Part shown: positions 30,582-40,037 of the stretch, in pieces
How positions within the stretch are numbered: the first letter of the stretch is position 1
How the letters are laid out: each line of letters starts with the position of its first letter
From: an uncultured Alphaproteobacteria bacterium
GTDB lineage: Bacteria > Pseudomonadota > Alphaproteobacteria > Micropepsales > Micropepsaceae
Length of the DNA stretch: 64,000 nucleotides
Reading direction: 5' to 3'
Assembly: GCA_903862715.1 (NCBI GenBank)
Contig: CAIOYY010000063.1
Location: forward strand, 1 to 64,000
Translations under genes and position numbers: made by a program
Notes under the pieces: model-generated
Databases searched by the model: none
What the model was told of the DNA's origin: nothing
The model's input: only the letters and a program-made list of their open reading frames with translations

Positions 30582-31400
30582 CTATTCCTTCCGGACATTT
30601 TTCGTGAAGTCGTAATTGGCGCGGCTCTCGCCCTCGAAGCGCCACACCACGCGATCCTTAGGCCATGCGCCCGAGAATACATTGCGTAGAAATTCCTGCT
30701 GTGCCGTCCATCCGGCCACCGCCTGTGCCATGCGGTAGCGTCCCGGCATGGTGTCGTTGAGCCAGCCATGCGGCGCACCCTCATAAAGATGCATCTCATA
30801 GCTCTTGCCGTGTTCCTCGAGCGCATTTCGAAGGCGCCTCACATCGTCGATGGCGATGATATGGTCTTCCGCGCCGAAAGCGGCGAACAGGGGACAGTTA
30901 AGGCGCGCGATCAATTCTTCCAGCGGCTTTGGCTGACGCTCGGTCACGCCCCATTCGCGTTTTGACGCCGCGCCGTACCAGACGATAATGGCGGACACAT
31001 CGACCTCTGAGGCCAGCACCAGAGGATGGCGTCCTGTCTGGCAGTAACCAGCCACCGCGACCTTCGTCGTATCCGCGCCGTCGAGCGTCGGAAGAATGGC
31101 GATCGCCGCCTTTAAAAAATCCAGCGCGTCGGGGTCGCTCAAATCGCAGCGTGAATCGCCCTTGTTCAACAGGGGTTGGTCCGGATGGCGAAAGAAAAAA
31201 TTCGGCGCGAGGACAAAAAATCCCTCCCGCGCGCAACGCGTCGCCAGATCGCGCGTATGGGCGACCAGCCCATAACGCTCATGCATCAGGATCACGCAGG
31301 GAAAATCCACATCTTCGGCGGGGCGCGTGTAAAACGCAGGCATTCCATTGGCGCAGATGATCTGGCCGCTTTTGACGCGTGTCGGATCGGGTACGGACAT
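30582..31400 (-). CDS. Dienelactone hydrolase family protein
   Basis: PCVILMHERYGLVAHTRDLATRCAREGFFVLAPNFF; VAVAGYCQTGRHPL nucleophile elbow with Cys. Confidence 0.85.
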   Translation of the reverse strand: MSVPDPTRVKSGQIICANGMPAFYTRPAEDVDFPCVILMHERYGLVAHTRDLATRCAREGFFVLAPNFFFRHPDQPLLNKGDSRCDLSDPDALDFLKAAIAILPTLDGADTTKVAVAGYCQTGRHPLVLASEVDVSAIIVWYGAASKREWGVTERQPKPLEELIARLNCPLFAAFGAEDHIIAIDDVRRLRNALEEHGKSYEMHLYEGAPHGWLNDTMPGRYRMAQAVAGWTAQQEFLRNVFSGAWPKDRVVWRFEGESRANYDFTKNVRKE

Positions 31401-31404
31401 TCGT

Positions 31405-32049
31405 TTAAGGCCTCATCAGGGCAACGGTCTGATCGACGGTCAGTACGCGTCCCATGCGCGGGAAAACCCGCTCCATGAAAAACTGATTGTTGGAACCGCG
31501 CGCCGAATAGCAGCCGTCGCTGACGACGACGATGCCATAATCCATGTCGCGCGCAGCAAACACGGTGCTAGCAATGCCGACATCGGTGGACCCGCCGGCG
31601 ATTACAATGGTGTCGATGCCGCGCACGCGAAACTGCACTTCGAGATTGGTTTGATAAAATGAATTCCAGCGGTTCTTGGGAACGATGACATCGCTCGCAA
31701 GCGGCGCGATCTCCGCCGCGATCTCCGCTTGCTTGGTGCCCTTGTAGAAATAGGGCTTGATCGGCTTGTCCGCGCCGCCGCCTGGCATCAGATCCATGTC
31801 GGTATCGGTGAGGCGCGCAACGGTATCCGATCCATCCTCCGCATGCGCCGCCGAAGGATAGAAGGTCGTCATGCCCACCTTCCGCGCCCCCGCGAGTAAG
31901 CGTTGCAGATTGGGCAGCACGTTGCGTTCGTTCAAAAACGCGATCTTCGCGGGATTATCGGGGTGCAGATAGCCATGCAGCGCATCGAACAAGATCAGTC
32001 CGGTGGTCGCTGCGCTCAATTCACTGTTCAGGCGCGATATTTTCGCCAT
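31405..32049 (-). CDS. Isochorismatase-fold hydrolase with Gly at the canonical Cys position
   Basis: GLILFDALHGYLHP, PKNRWNSFYQTNLEVQFRVRGIDTIVIAGGSTDVGIASTVFAARDMDYGIVVVSDGCYS. Confidence 0.82.
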   Translation of the reverse strand: MAKISRLNSELSAATTGLILFDALHGYLHPDNPAKIAFLNERNVLPNLQRLLAGARKVGMTTFYPSAAHAEDGSDTVARLTDTDMDLMPGGGADKPIKPYFYKGTKQAEIAAEIAPLASDVIVPKNRWNSFYQTNLEVQFRVRGIDTIVIAGGSTDVGIASTVFAARDMDYGIVVVSDGCYSARGSNNQFFMERVFPRMGRVLTVDQTVALMRP

Positions 32050-32106
32050 GCTTTTTCCCCTTTTTGACGGCGCCTCTAAGGGTGCCCTTCTTTTTCTCTA
32101 CACCGA

Positions 32107-33140
32107 TCAGGGCGCGGATGTCAGGGCCCTTAACCGCGTCACGACATCCGCAGGGATCGCATAGGTCTCGTTGATGATAGCCTGCAGTTCTTCGCCGCTG
32201 CGTGGGTCGGTAGCGTCCAATCCGATGCGGTTGGCATCGCGGCGGAAGGCCTCGTCGTTGAACGTATCGAGAAAGGCCTGACGCATCAGCGCCACCCGGT
32301 CTTCGGGAACACCCGGCGGCATCAGATAGGGACGGCCCAATGCCAGCGAGGCAAACCCGGCCTGCAACAGGGCGCGGTCTTCCACTGCGGTCACAAGATC
32401 CATAATGAATGGAACCGCATCAAGGCCCTGCTGGCGTTGCGGCCCATATTGCAGCAGCAATTTCACTTTCCCGTCGCGCAGCCAGTCGGGTTTCGTGGCG
32501 ACGAGTGAGCTGTAGAAAATGCTCGGTACGCCATCGAGCTCGCCGCGCTCCATCGCGTTGAACGATTCCGCCTGACCCGGATAGCCGACAATGATCTTCA
32601 TCTGCGTATGGAGCGTCTCGTTGATCAGGCGGGTGTAAAAGGTCGGGGTGGAATTCGCGCCCGTCGAGCCGACCACGATCTCGTGGGTTTTCACATCCTC
32701 GATCGTTTCGACCGGAACCGTATGCCACACCACAACAAGCGCGGTCTCGACGCTGGGCGAGCCGAGCCATTGAAACTGGGTGGCGTCGTATCGCGCCTGC
32801 GCCGTCCCGAACAAGGGCTCAAAGGGTGTGTTGTTTTGCACCCCGCCGATCACTGAACCGTCCTTCGGCGCGATCGCGTAAAGATAATTCGTCGCCGAGA
32901 TGCCACCGGCGCCCGGCATGTTCTGAACGACAATGGTGGGGTTGCCGGGAAGGTGCCGGGAGAGGTGCTGTGCCAGGATGCGGCTCATCGCATCGTAACC
33001 GCCGCCTACCGCGGAGCTGAGCACAAGGGTCAGCGTACGCCCGTCATAGAACTCCGTTGCGTCCTGCGCATAGACCGGCAGGGCGTTTGCGGCGAGCGCG
33101 ATCGAAACCGCGAAAGCAAGACCGAAGCGTTGCAGCAAGC
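32107..33140 (-). CDS. TctC/Bug family periplasmic substrate-binding protein (orphan; start approximate)
   Basis: Signal peptide LLQRFGLAFAVSIALAANALPVYA; VGGGYDAMSRILAQHLSRHLPGNPTIVVQNMPGAGGISATNYLY. Confidence 0.83.
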
Positions 33141-33239
33141 ATGCCCCCCTAGTCGTATGACGGGGCAGTGTGGCGAAAGCGGGAGAGGAAAAGCAAGTAA
33201 GGTTGCCGCGCGTCCTGAAACAGGCAGCGGCACGCCGGA

Positions 33240-33497
33240 TCAGGCCTTTGCCTCTTCCGGCGCCTTGCCGGCCAATTGTTTTTCGACCAGGCCGCACAGA
33301 TCGCGGAACGTCGCCGAGGCGGCTTCTTCGTCGTTCTGCGGCAACTGGATTTGATATTTGTCTTCGATCTCGAACACGATCTCGACGACGTCGAGACTGT
33401 CGAGGCCGATCTCGGTCAGTTTCGAATCGAGGTCGAACTCCGTCCCCTCCGGCGCCTTCTTCATGATGATCGTGCGCAGATCGGCTTCAACGCTCAT
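33240..33497 (-). CDS. Acyl carrier protein
   Basis: 85 aa; LTEIGLDSLDVVEIVFEIEDKYQIQLP with a phosphopantetheine-site DSL. Confidence 0.9.
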   Translation of the reverse strand: MSVEADLRTIIMKKAPEGTEFDLDSKLTEIGLDSLDVVEIVFEIEDKYQIQLPQNDEEAASATFRDLCGLVEKQLAGKAPEEAKA

Positions 33498-33594
33498 TCT
33501 TAACGAACCTTCTTCCCAGCCCGGGGAATTTTGATAATCCCTAGGCGCAATGTCTAGTCCCGTAGAGCCGCTTTCGTGCTCCGCGGTCAAGAAC

Positions 33595-34815
33595 TCAATA
33601 TTTCCGTGCCACCAGCACCGCGTTCAAACCCCCGAACGCGAAAGAGGTCGAAACCGCGACCTCGCTTGTAATTTCCTGGGGTTCCAGGACCAGCGGCAGG
33701 TCGCATTCCGGGTCTGGCCCGACGTAGTTCAGAATGGGCGGGGCCACTTTCGCCCGCAATGCCAGAACCGCGATCAGGAATTCCATCGCACCGGTCGCAC
33801 CCAGCATATGGCCATGGGCCGATTTGGTGGCGATCACGCGGTGGCGGTCTATACTCGACGGGTAGGCGAGGCGAAGGGCTGTGGTTTCAGACTTGTCGTT
33901 GAGCTTCGTTCCCGTCCCATGTGCGCTGATCAGGATCGAGCCTTCGTCCGAAGCACCCGCATCCTTATGCGCGGCGAGGATGGCCGCCGCCGCGTTTTCA
34001 GGGTCCGGCTGGGTGATGTGCCGTGCATCCGCCGTCGAACCGGAGCCCGCGACTTCGGCATAGATCTTGGCCCCGCGTTTTCGTGCATGGCCTTCTTCTT
34101 CGATGATCAGCGTGGCGCCGCCTTCGCCGATCACCATGCCCTTGCGGTTGATCGAGAACGGGCGGCAGGAATCCGGGGCCATGGCCTGCAGCGCGGCCCA
34201 GCCGCGAAGAGAGCCGAAGGTTAGGCTGGCGTCGCTGCCGCCGGTAACGACCACCGACGCGCGGCCGGAGCGGATCATATGCATGGCTTCGCTGATGGCA
34301 TGGGCCGATGAGGCGCAGGCGCTGGATACGGCGAGGCAATGGCCGCGAATGCCGAACATCATCGACAGATGCGAGACGCTGGCGCTGCTCATATAGCGCG
34401 GGATCGACATGGGGTGGATATTGGGCAGCCGGTTCAGGAACACGCGCTCATAGGCGCTCTCGATGGCGGCGTTTCCGCCGCTGGCGCTGCCGTAAATAAT
34501 CGCGGCCTGATCGAGCCGTTCCTGGTCATCCAGAAGACCCGCATCCTTCAACGCTTCCAGCGTCGCTGCGGCGCCGAAATTGGAGAATGGATCGACGCCC
34601 GAAATCTGTTTCTCGGAAAATTTCTTGCCGAGTTCTTTGAGCGCTTCCGGAACGGCCGGCGCCGCAGCGCCCTTAAAGTTCTGTTCCAGATTCTTTACTT
34701 CGATGATCTTGGGCTGAATGGCGCCCTTGCCGGCAATCAGACTCTCCCATGTCGAGGGAACGTCCGCGCCAAGACCCGAAACGCAACCTATGCCTGTTAT
34801 GACTGCCTTATTCAC
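33595..34815 (-). CDS. Beta-ketoacyl-ACP synthase (FabF/NodE-like)
   Basis: VSSACASSAHAI (Cys), SAHGTGTKLND and SAHGHMLGATGAMEF (His residues) give a complete KAS triad; 406 aa. Confidence 0.9.
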   Translation of the reverse strand: MNKAVITGIGCVSGLGADVPSTWESLIAGKGAIQPKIIEVKNLEQNFKGAAAPAVPEALKELGKKFSEKQISGVDPFSNFGAAATLEALKDAGLLDDQERLDQAAIIYGSASGGNAAIESAYERVFLNRLPNIHPMSIPRYMSSASVSHLSMMFGIRGHCLAVSSACASSAHAISEAMHMIRSGRASVVVTGGSDASLTFGSLRGWAALQAMAPDSCRPFSINRKGMVIGEGGATLIIEEEGHARKRGAKIYAEVAGSGSTADARHITQPDPENAAAAILAAHKDAGASDEGSILISAHGTGTKLNDKSETTALRLAYPSSIDRHRVIATKSAHGHMLGATGAMEFLIAVLALRAKVAPPILNYVGPDPECDLPLVLEPQEITSEVAVSTSFAFGGLNAVLVARKY

Positions 34816-34895
34816 GCTTCTATGTCCTTAAACCGCGCATGGAACGCGCGCATTCGCGGCGGCCGCCAGCGTGGGGCCTGTCCTGCGCAACAAAC

Positions 34896-35684
34896 TCATG
34901 CACTTCGGAGGCGGGGTGCAACTTCCCTGTAATGCCGGCGCATTTCGAGAAACCCGGCCATGGGATAAGCGAAGAAACAGAAAGAGAGAAGATACTCCGT
35001 CCCGACATAAATGAGTTGCTTGGTGTAATGGTCGAGCGGAAGCGCATCATCGTAATTGAGGAAAAGATAGACGAAGAACAGCGATGAGACGAGAACCCCC
35101 GCCCCCGCAATGCCGCGCAGGCGGATGCCGCGGCGCTCGATGGGGCCGATCTGCTGTGGCGCAATCCGCGAGAACCACACCGAGAACGAATAATCGAGGA
35201 TCAGCGCGAAAACCTCGCACACATAAAAACCCCATGACGCCATCATGTGCATGTCGCGGCCGGAGGTCAGCGGATAGACCGACAGCAGCACAAGGAAGGT
35301 GGCGGCGACGAGGCCGAATAGACAGGCCGCGGCGTTTAACGATGCGGGGCCGCGAAGCTGGGAGGGGCTTCCCGCCAAGTTCAGGCGGTCCATATTCATG
35401 CGCAAATTCAGGAGCCAGGCGATGCAGATGCACACCGTTACCGCGAACATGCTCCACATGAAAAAGTCGCTGGAGGGCGGACGCGAGGCCGTACCGCTGA
35501 TCGAGGGCGGATTCCGAAGGAACACTTCCGGTCGCATTTGCCAATAAATATAACGGGTTATGATAAGAGACGGGGCTCCGATGGCGAAAATCATCACGAG
35601 GCTCCAGCTCAGGCTGTGGGGCCAGCTGATCCATCCCGCCCGCCCGCCGGAGGCTTTCACCGCGCTTAACTCGGACACACACAC
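34896..35684 (-). CDS. Multi-TM membrane protein, possibly Frag1/DRAM/Sfk1-like (GTG start tentative)
   Basis: About six hydrophobic segments; LLSVYPLTSGRDMHMMASWGFYVCEVFALILDYSFSVWFSRIAP is DRAM/Frag1-like by eye. Confidence 0.55.
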   Translation of the reverse strand: MCVSELSAVKASGGRAGWISWPHSLSWSLVMIFAIGAPSLIITRYIYWQMRPEVFLRNPPSISGTASRPPSSDFFMWSMFAVTVCICIAWLLNLRMNMDRLNLAGSPSQLRGPASLNAAACLFGLVAATFLVLLSVYPLTSGRDMHMMASWGFYVCEVFALILDYSFSVWFSRIAPQQIGPIERRGIRLRGIAGAGVLVSSLFFVYLFLNYDDALPLDHYTKQLIYVGTEYLLSFCFFAYPMAGFLEMRRHYREVAPRLRSA

Positions 35685-36044
35685 CCCCAGAACCCAACCG
35701 GCGGGCGGAACGTTGGTCCGGCCACGCCTGGCGCCTTCGCGGCTGCCGCCGAACAAATAGGGCATTCCCCCCGTAACGGGCAACACGCCTGACGCCGCGC
35801 GCGGTGAAAGCCTCTGCGGCGCTGCATTGAACGAAACGGTCTGCCGCCTTGCTGCCGGGAGGGATGGGAACGACGGTGGGCCGAGCGGGTTCGTTCTGCC
35901 TGTCTGCACGTGGGCGCCTCCCGCGCGCGTCGGGTGAAAGCCTATGAAAAGGCTAATGAAATGCTTAGAGTGAGTGATCCACCCTTCCCTTCGCGGGCAG
36001 TGGTCGGCGGGAAACGGATCGCGCATGCGGAGAAGCGGGCACAG

Positions 36045-36944
36045 ATGAGATTTATGACCGAGCGTCCGTGCCGGATATTGCTCGTATCGCTGTTTGCAGG
36101 GGTCGTCTTTCTTGGGTTTTCGCGCCCGGTCCTAGCGGCGGCAGAAAATTCGGGTGCCATCGGGACGATTGTTCCCGCAGGCGGGCTCATCTCGCTGGGC
36201 GGTCCTGTGGGTGCTTTCGTGGACGAGGTGAAGGTCGCGCCGGGCGATGTCGTCACGGCGGGCGCCGTCCTGATGACCCTAAAGGGCGAGGGTGTTACCG
36301 CCGAGCGCGATGTGGCGGCGGCCGAGCTTGAGGCGTCGCGTACCCGTTCGGCCTCGGAAGTTGCAGCACAGAGACTTGCGGTCGATCTCGCCCGCCAGCG
36401 TCTTGAGGAAGCGACGCGGCAGGTGACGGGTTACCGCTCCATCGGTCCGCAATCGACCTCGGCCAATGAACTCGCCCGGTTGGAAGGCGCGGAGAATCAG
36501 GCCCGCGTCGCGCTGCAGATCGAACAGGCCAAGCTTCGCACCGCGAATGCGGAATCGGCCCGTCTCGTCGGCGCAGCGGAGGAACGTCTGGCGTTGGCGT
36601 CGTCATCCCTGGAAATTCGCGCGTCCACCGACGGCACGGTGCTGCGCGTCGACCGCCGCGCAGGGCAGCGTCTCGGCGCGGAGCCAGCCATTCACATGGG
36701 CGACCTGACAAAGATGTATGTCCTTTGCCAGGTCTATGAGGGCGACCTTCTGCAATTGCGCCCCGGCATGACCGCAACTATCCGCAGCGCGACGCTTGGC
36801 GAGCCCATGACGGGCACTGTGGAAGATGTCGCCTTGATGGTCGACACGCGCGCGCGTCTAGGCGACGTGCGGATACGGCTCGACAGCGTGGCGCCCGCGA
36901 ACCGGCTTGTCGGCATGGAAGTCGAAGTGGTGATCGCGCGGTAG
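36045..36944 (+). CDS. HlyD-type periplasmic adaptor (DevB-like)
   Basis: Signal peptide; lipoyl-type halves around a coiled coil (VDEVKVAPGDVVTAGAVLMTLKGEG ... LEIRASTDGTVLRVDRRAGQRL); precedes FtsX-fold permeases. Confidence 0.83.
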   Translation: MRFMTERPCRILLVSLFAGVVFLGFSRPVLAAAENSGAIGTIVPAGGLISLGGPVGAFVDEVKVAPGDVVTAGAVLMTLKGEGVTAERDVAAAELEASRTRSASEVAAQRLAVDLARQRLEEATRQVTGYRSIGPQSTSANELARLEGAENQARVALQIEQAKLRTANAESARLVGAAEERLALASSSLEIRASTDGTVLRVDRRAGQRLGAEPAIHMGDLTKMYVLCQVYEGDLLQLRPGMTATIRSATLGEPMTGTVEDVALMVDTRARLGDVRIRLDSVAPANRLVGMEVEVVIAR

Positions 36945-36988
36945 AATTTGCGAGGGCGGAACCCCGCTGTCGCTGTTGAGGTTGGCAT

Positions 36989-38170
36989 TTGGGAATCCCC
37001 GCGATGCTGTCGCGCGTCCAGGAAATGTTGTCGCGCAATCGCGGATGTTTTTTCATCGCGGTGGCGAATTTGACCCAGCGCAGGCTCCGCCTGATCGTTG
37101 CGCTGGCCGGGACCGCCGTTCCTATCGTCCTTCTCATGATGCAGATGGCGTTCCTGAGCGGCGCCCGCATCCAGGTGACCCAATTCTACGACCTGTTCGA
37201 TTTCGACCTTGCAATCATCTCGTCCGACTATCAGTTCTTGATCGAAAGCGGCGAGATGGACCGGGTGCGTCTTACCCAGGCGGCGGCATTGCCCGAGGTC
37301 GCGGAAACCTTCGCCATCCGGATTGCCAGCAATGACTGGACGAACCTTGAAACCGGACGCCAGTCCACGACACTGACCTTCGGCCTCGACGAAGCCCCTG
37401 ACTTTCTCCGAGATCCGCTGTTGCGCGAAGGCATGGCGTCCTTGCGCACCGATCGTGCGGTGCTGGTCGATGAATATTCTGCGGGCGATTTCGGTTCTTT
37501 GGCGGATGGCACGACCGCGGGGCTTTCCGGCACCGATGTCGATATTGCCGGACGATTTCGCCTCGGCCTGTTCTTCTATGCCGATGGCAGCACCATTGTA
37601 CGCAATACTGATTTTGCGCGTTATGAACGCGGCGATCCCTTGAGCATCGATATAGGCTTGATCCGACTGAACGAGCGTGCCGACCCAGCGCAAATCGCGG
37701 CGCGTCTTGCGGCGTCCATGCCTGCCGATGTGCGCGTGCTGACGCGAGATGCGCTGCTCGCTCAGGAAAGGGCGTTCTTCATCTCGACGAAGCCCATCGG
37801 CATCATGCTGCAGATCAGCATGTGGATCGCGTTTCTCGTGGGCTCCGTCATTCTCCTTCAAGTGATTTCCACCGACATCGTCAATCGGCTGAAGGAATTC
37901 GCAACCCTGAAGGCGATGGGCTTCGTACCTGAATTTGTGTTCGGCGTCGGGCTCCTGGAAGCGTTGATTCTGGCCACCGGCGCCTTTCTGATCGCCCTCG
38001 TGGTCGCAATGATTGTTCTCGGCATTGTCGAAGCGACCACACATCTCCCCGCCGGCATTACTCCGCTTCTAGCCTTGACCACCCTTGTCATCGTTCTGGT
38101 CATGTCGGTCTTGTCGGCAATCTCGGTCGTGCGGCGCATCGCCAAAGCCGATCCGGCGGAGCTGTATTGA
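36989..38170 (+). CDS. FtsX-fold ABC permease, DevC-like (copy 1)
   Basis: STKPIGIMLQISMWIAFLVGSVILLQVISTDIVNRLKEFATLKAMGF...ADPAELY; TM topology 1+3. Confidence 0.85.
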   Translation: MGIPAMLSRVQEMLSRNRGCFFIAVANLTQRRLRLIVALAGTAVPIVLLMMQMAFLSGARIQVTQFYDLFDFDLAIISSDYQFLIESGEMDRVRLTQAAALPEVAETFAIRIASNDWTNLETGRQSTTLTFGLDEAPDFLRDPLLREGMASLRTDRAVLVDEYSAGDFGSLADGTTAGLSGTDVDIAGRFRLGLFFYADGSTIVRNTDFARYERGDPLSIDIGLIRLNERADPAQIAARLAASMPADVRVLTRDALLAQERAFFISTKPIGIMLQISMWIAFLVGSVILLQVISTDIVNRLKEFATLKAMGFVPEFVFGVGLLEALILATGAFLIALVVAMIVLGIVEATTHLPAGITPLLALTTLVIVLVMSVLSAISVVRRIAKADPAELY

Positions 38171-39321
38171 TGCGCTGGCGTGATTGGCTTCCGCTGCAAC
38201 ATCCGCCGGGAATCGGCGTACGGCTTATTGCTTTTAATCGTCTGCGCCTGCTGGCGGCCTTTGCCGGCATCGGTGTCGCCGTCGCGGTGATGTTCGTCGA
38301 GTTCGGCCTCCTGATGGGCATATTGAATTCGCAGTCGCTGATGGCGACGCTGGTGCGTGGGGAGCTCGTGGTCGTCAACGAGGCACGGACCAACCTGCAT
38401 AAATGGGACAGTATGAACCGCATCCGCCTGAACCAGATTGCAGCGGATCCCGATGTCGAACGCGTCATTCCCGTCTATCTGGGCAACATGGGTTTGCGCG
38501 ATCCCGCGACCAACAGCGTGCGACGTATTCTGGTCGTAGCCTTTCCTTCGGGGGAGCTTCCTTTCGCGATTGGTGATCCCGACGCGGTCGCGCGGGCGCT
38601 GCGCTCCCCCAACACCGTTCTGTTCGACCGCCTGTCGCGTCCCATCTATCCCGACATCGTCGCCGATGGTGAGGCCGAACTGAACGGGCTTTCGTACCGT
38701 GTCGCGGGCTATGTCGATCTGGGGCCTGACATCATTCATGACGGCGCCATCGTGATGAGCGATGCCTCGTGGTTTCAGCGCAATCCCAATGCAAGGCCGA
38801 TCATGGGCGTGATACGGTTGGCGGAGGGAGCGGACACCGACGCCGTGCGCGAGCGTTTGATTGCAGCGCTGCCCGATGACGTATCGTTTTTCACGCCCGA
38901 AGAATTGCGGCAGCGCGAATTCGATTTCACGTTGCGCTCGGCCCCGATAGGAATCCTTTTCGGTATCGGCATGTTGGCTGGCCTTGTGATCGGTTCAATC
39001 ACTTGCTACCAAATCTTGTTCAACGAGATCGTCGATCGTTTGAAGCAATATGCAACGCTGAAGGCGATGGGGTTTTCCGAAGTGTTTCTTCGCGGCATCA
39101 TCATCGAGCAGGCGCTTCTTCTTGCATGCGGCGGGTTTCTCGGCGGGCTTATTTTTGCCTGGGGTAGTTACATCTATATCGCCGACAGAACCGCGCTTGC
39201 CGTCACGCTGAGTGTCCCCAGTGTTCTTCTGATTTTCTTCATGGCGGCGGGAATGTCGGTGGTGGCCGCGCTGATCGCGCTCCGCCGCGTGGTGACCGCG
39301 GATCCGGCGGAGCTTTATTGA
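38167..39321 (+). CDS. FtsX-fold ABC permease, DevC-like (copy 2)
   Basis: RSAPIGILFGIGMLAGLVIGSITCYQILFNEIVDRLKQYATLKAMGFSEVFLRGIIIEQALLLACGGF...ADPAELY; ATGA overlap with copy 1. Confidence 0.87.
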   Translation: MMRWRDWLPLQHPPGIGVRLIAFNRLRLLAAFAGIGVAVAVMFVEFGLLMGILNSQSLMATLVRGELVVVNEARTNLHKWDSMNRIRLNQIAADPDVERVIPVYLGNMGLRDPATNSVRRILVVAFPSGELPFAIGDPDAVARALRSPNTVLFDRLSRPIYPDIVADGEAELNGLSYRVAGYVDLGPDIIHDGAIVMSDASWFQRNPNARPIMGVIRLAEGADTDAVRERLIAALPDDVSFFTPEELRQREFDFTLRSAPIGILFGIGMLAGLVIGSITCYQILFNEIVDRLKQYATLKAMGFSEVFLRGIIIEQALLLACGGFLGGLIFAWGSYIYIADRTALAVTLSVPSVLLIFFMAAGMSVVAALIALRRVVTADPAELY

Positions 39322-40037
39322 TGGCGCGCATGGATTCGTCTTCGAAGAGCTCGGCGGATATTGCAGTCGTCGCAAGCGACGTCGATTACGCTTACGGCAC
39401 CGACGCCAACCCCAAGCCCATCTTGCGTTCGGTCGATCTCACCCTCGCCCGCGGCGAATTCGTCATCCTCACCGGGCCGTCGGGCGCGGGCAAAACCACG
39501 TTGATGACGCTGATCGGCGCGCTGCGCTCGGTGCAGAAGGGAAGCATCAAGGTACTGGGTACCGAGCTCGCCCGTCTTCCGGCCGCAGGTCAGCGTGATG
39601 TACGCCGCCGCATCGGCTTCATCTTTCAGGATCACAATCTGTTCGACGCGCTGACGGCCTTCCAGACGTTGCGTCTCGCCATGGAACTTGCAGAAAAACG
39701 TCCGTCCTATGACGAGGCCCTTTCGCGGGCAGGCGATCTGATGGCGGCACTCGGCATGGAGAAGCACCTCCATGCCCGTCCGGGCGAGCTCTCCACTGGG
39801 CAGAAACAGCGCGTCGCCATCGCCCGCGCGCTGATCAACGATCCGTCCCTTATTCTGGCGGACGAGCCCACCGCTTCGCTCGATCAGGGGTCGGCAGGCG
39901 CGGTGATCGACATTATCCGGGACCGAATTGTGCGGGCAGGGGCGGCGGCGCTTATGGTGACGCATGATACCCGTCTGTTCAGCGTTGCCGATCGCGTTGT
40001 ACGAATGGAAGACGGACGGGTGGTGGAGCCCTCCTGA
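39318..40037 (+). CDS. ABC transporter ATP-binding protein (DevA/MacB/LolD type)
   Basis: Walker A GPSGAGKTT; LSTGQKQRVAIARAL; LILADEPTASLD; ATGA overlap with permease 2. Confidence 0.93.
   Translation: MMARMDSSSKSSADIAVVASDVDYAYGTDANPKPILRSVDLTLARGEFVILTGPSGAGKTTLMTLIGALRSVQKGSIKVLGTELARLPAAGQRDVRRRIGFIFQDHNLFDALTAFQTLRLAMELAEKRPSYDEALSRAGDLMAALGMEKHLHARPGELSTGQKQRVAIARALINDPSLILADEPTASLDQGSAGAVIDIIRDRIVRAGAAALMVTHDTRLFSVADRVVRMEDGRVVEPS

Noticed and set aside
35685-36044. N-terminal extension of the minus-strand ORF 34896-36026 and of the plus-strand ORF starting at 35910
   Set aside because: The extensions overlap each other and lack protein-like composition; internal starts (about 35684 and 36045) fit better.
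36734-38044. 436-aa minus-strand ORF
   Set aside because: Antisense to the DevC-like permease; low-complexity, charged shadow ORF.
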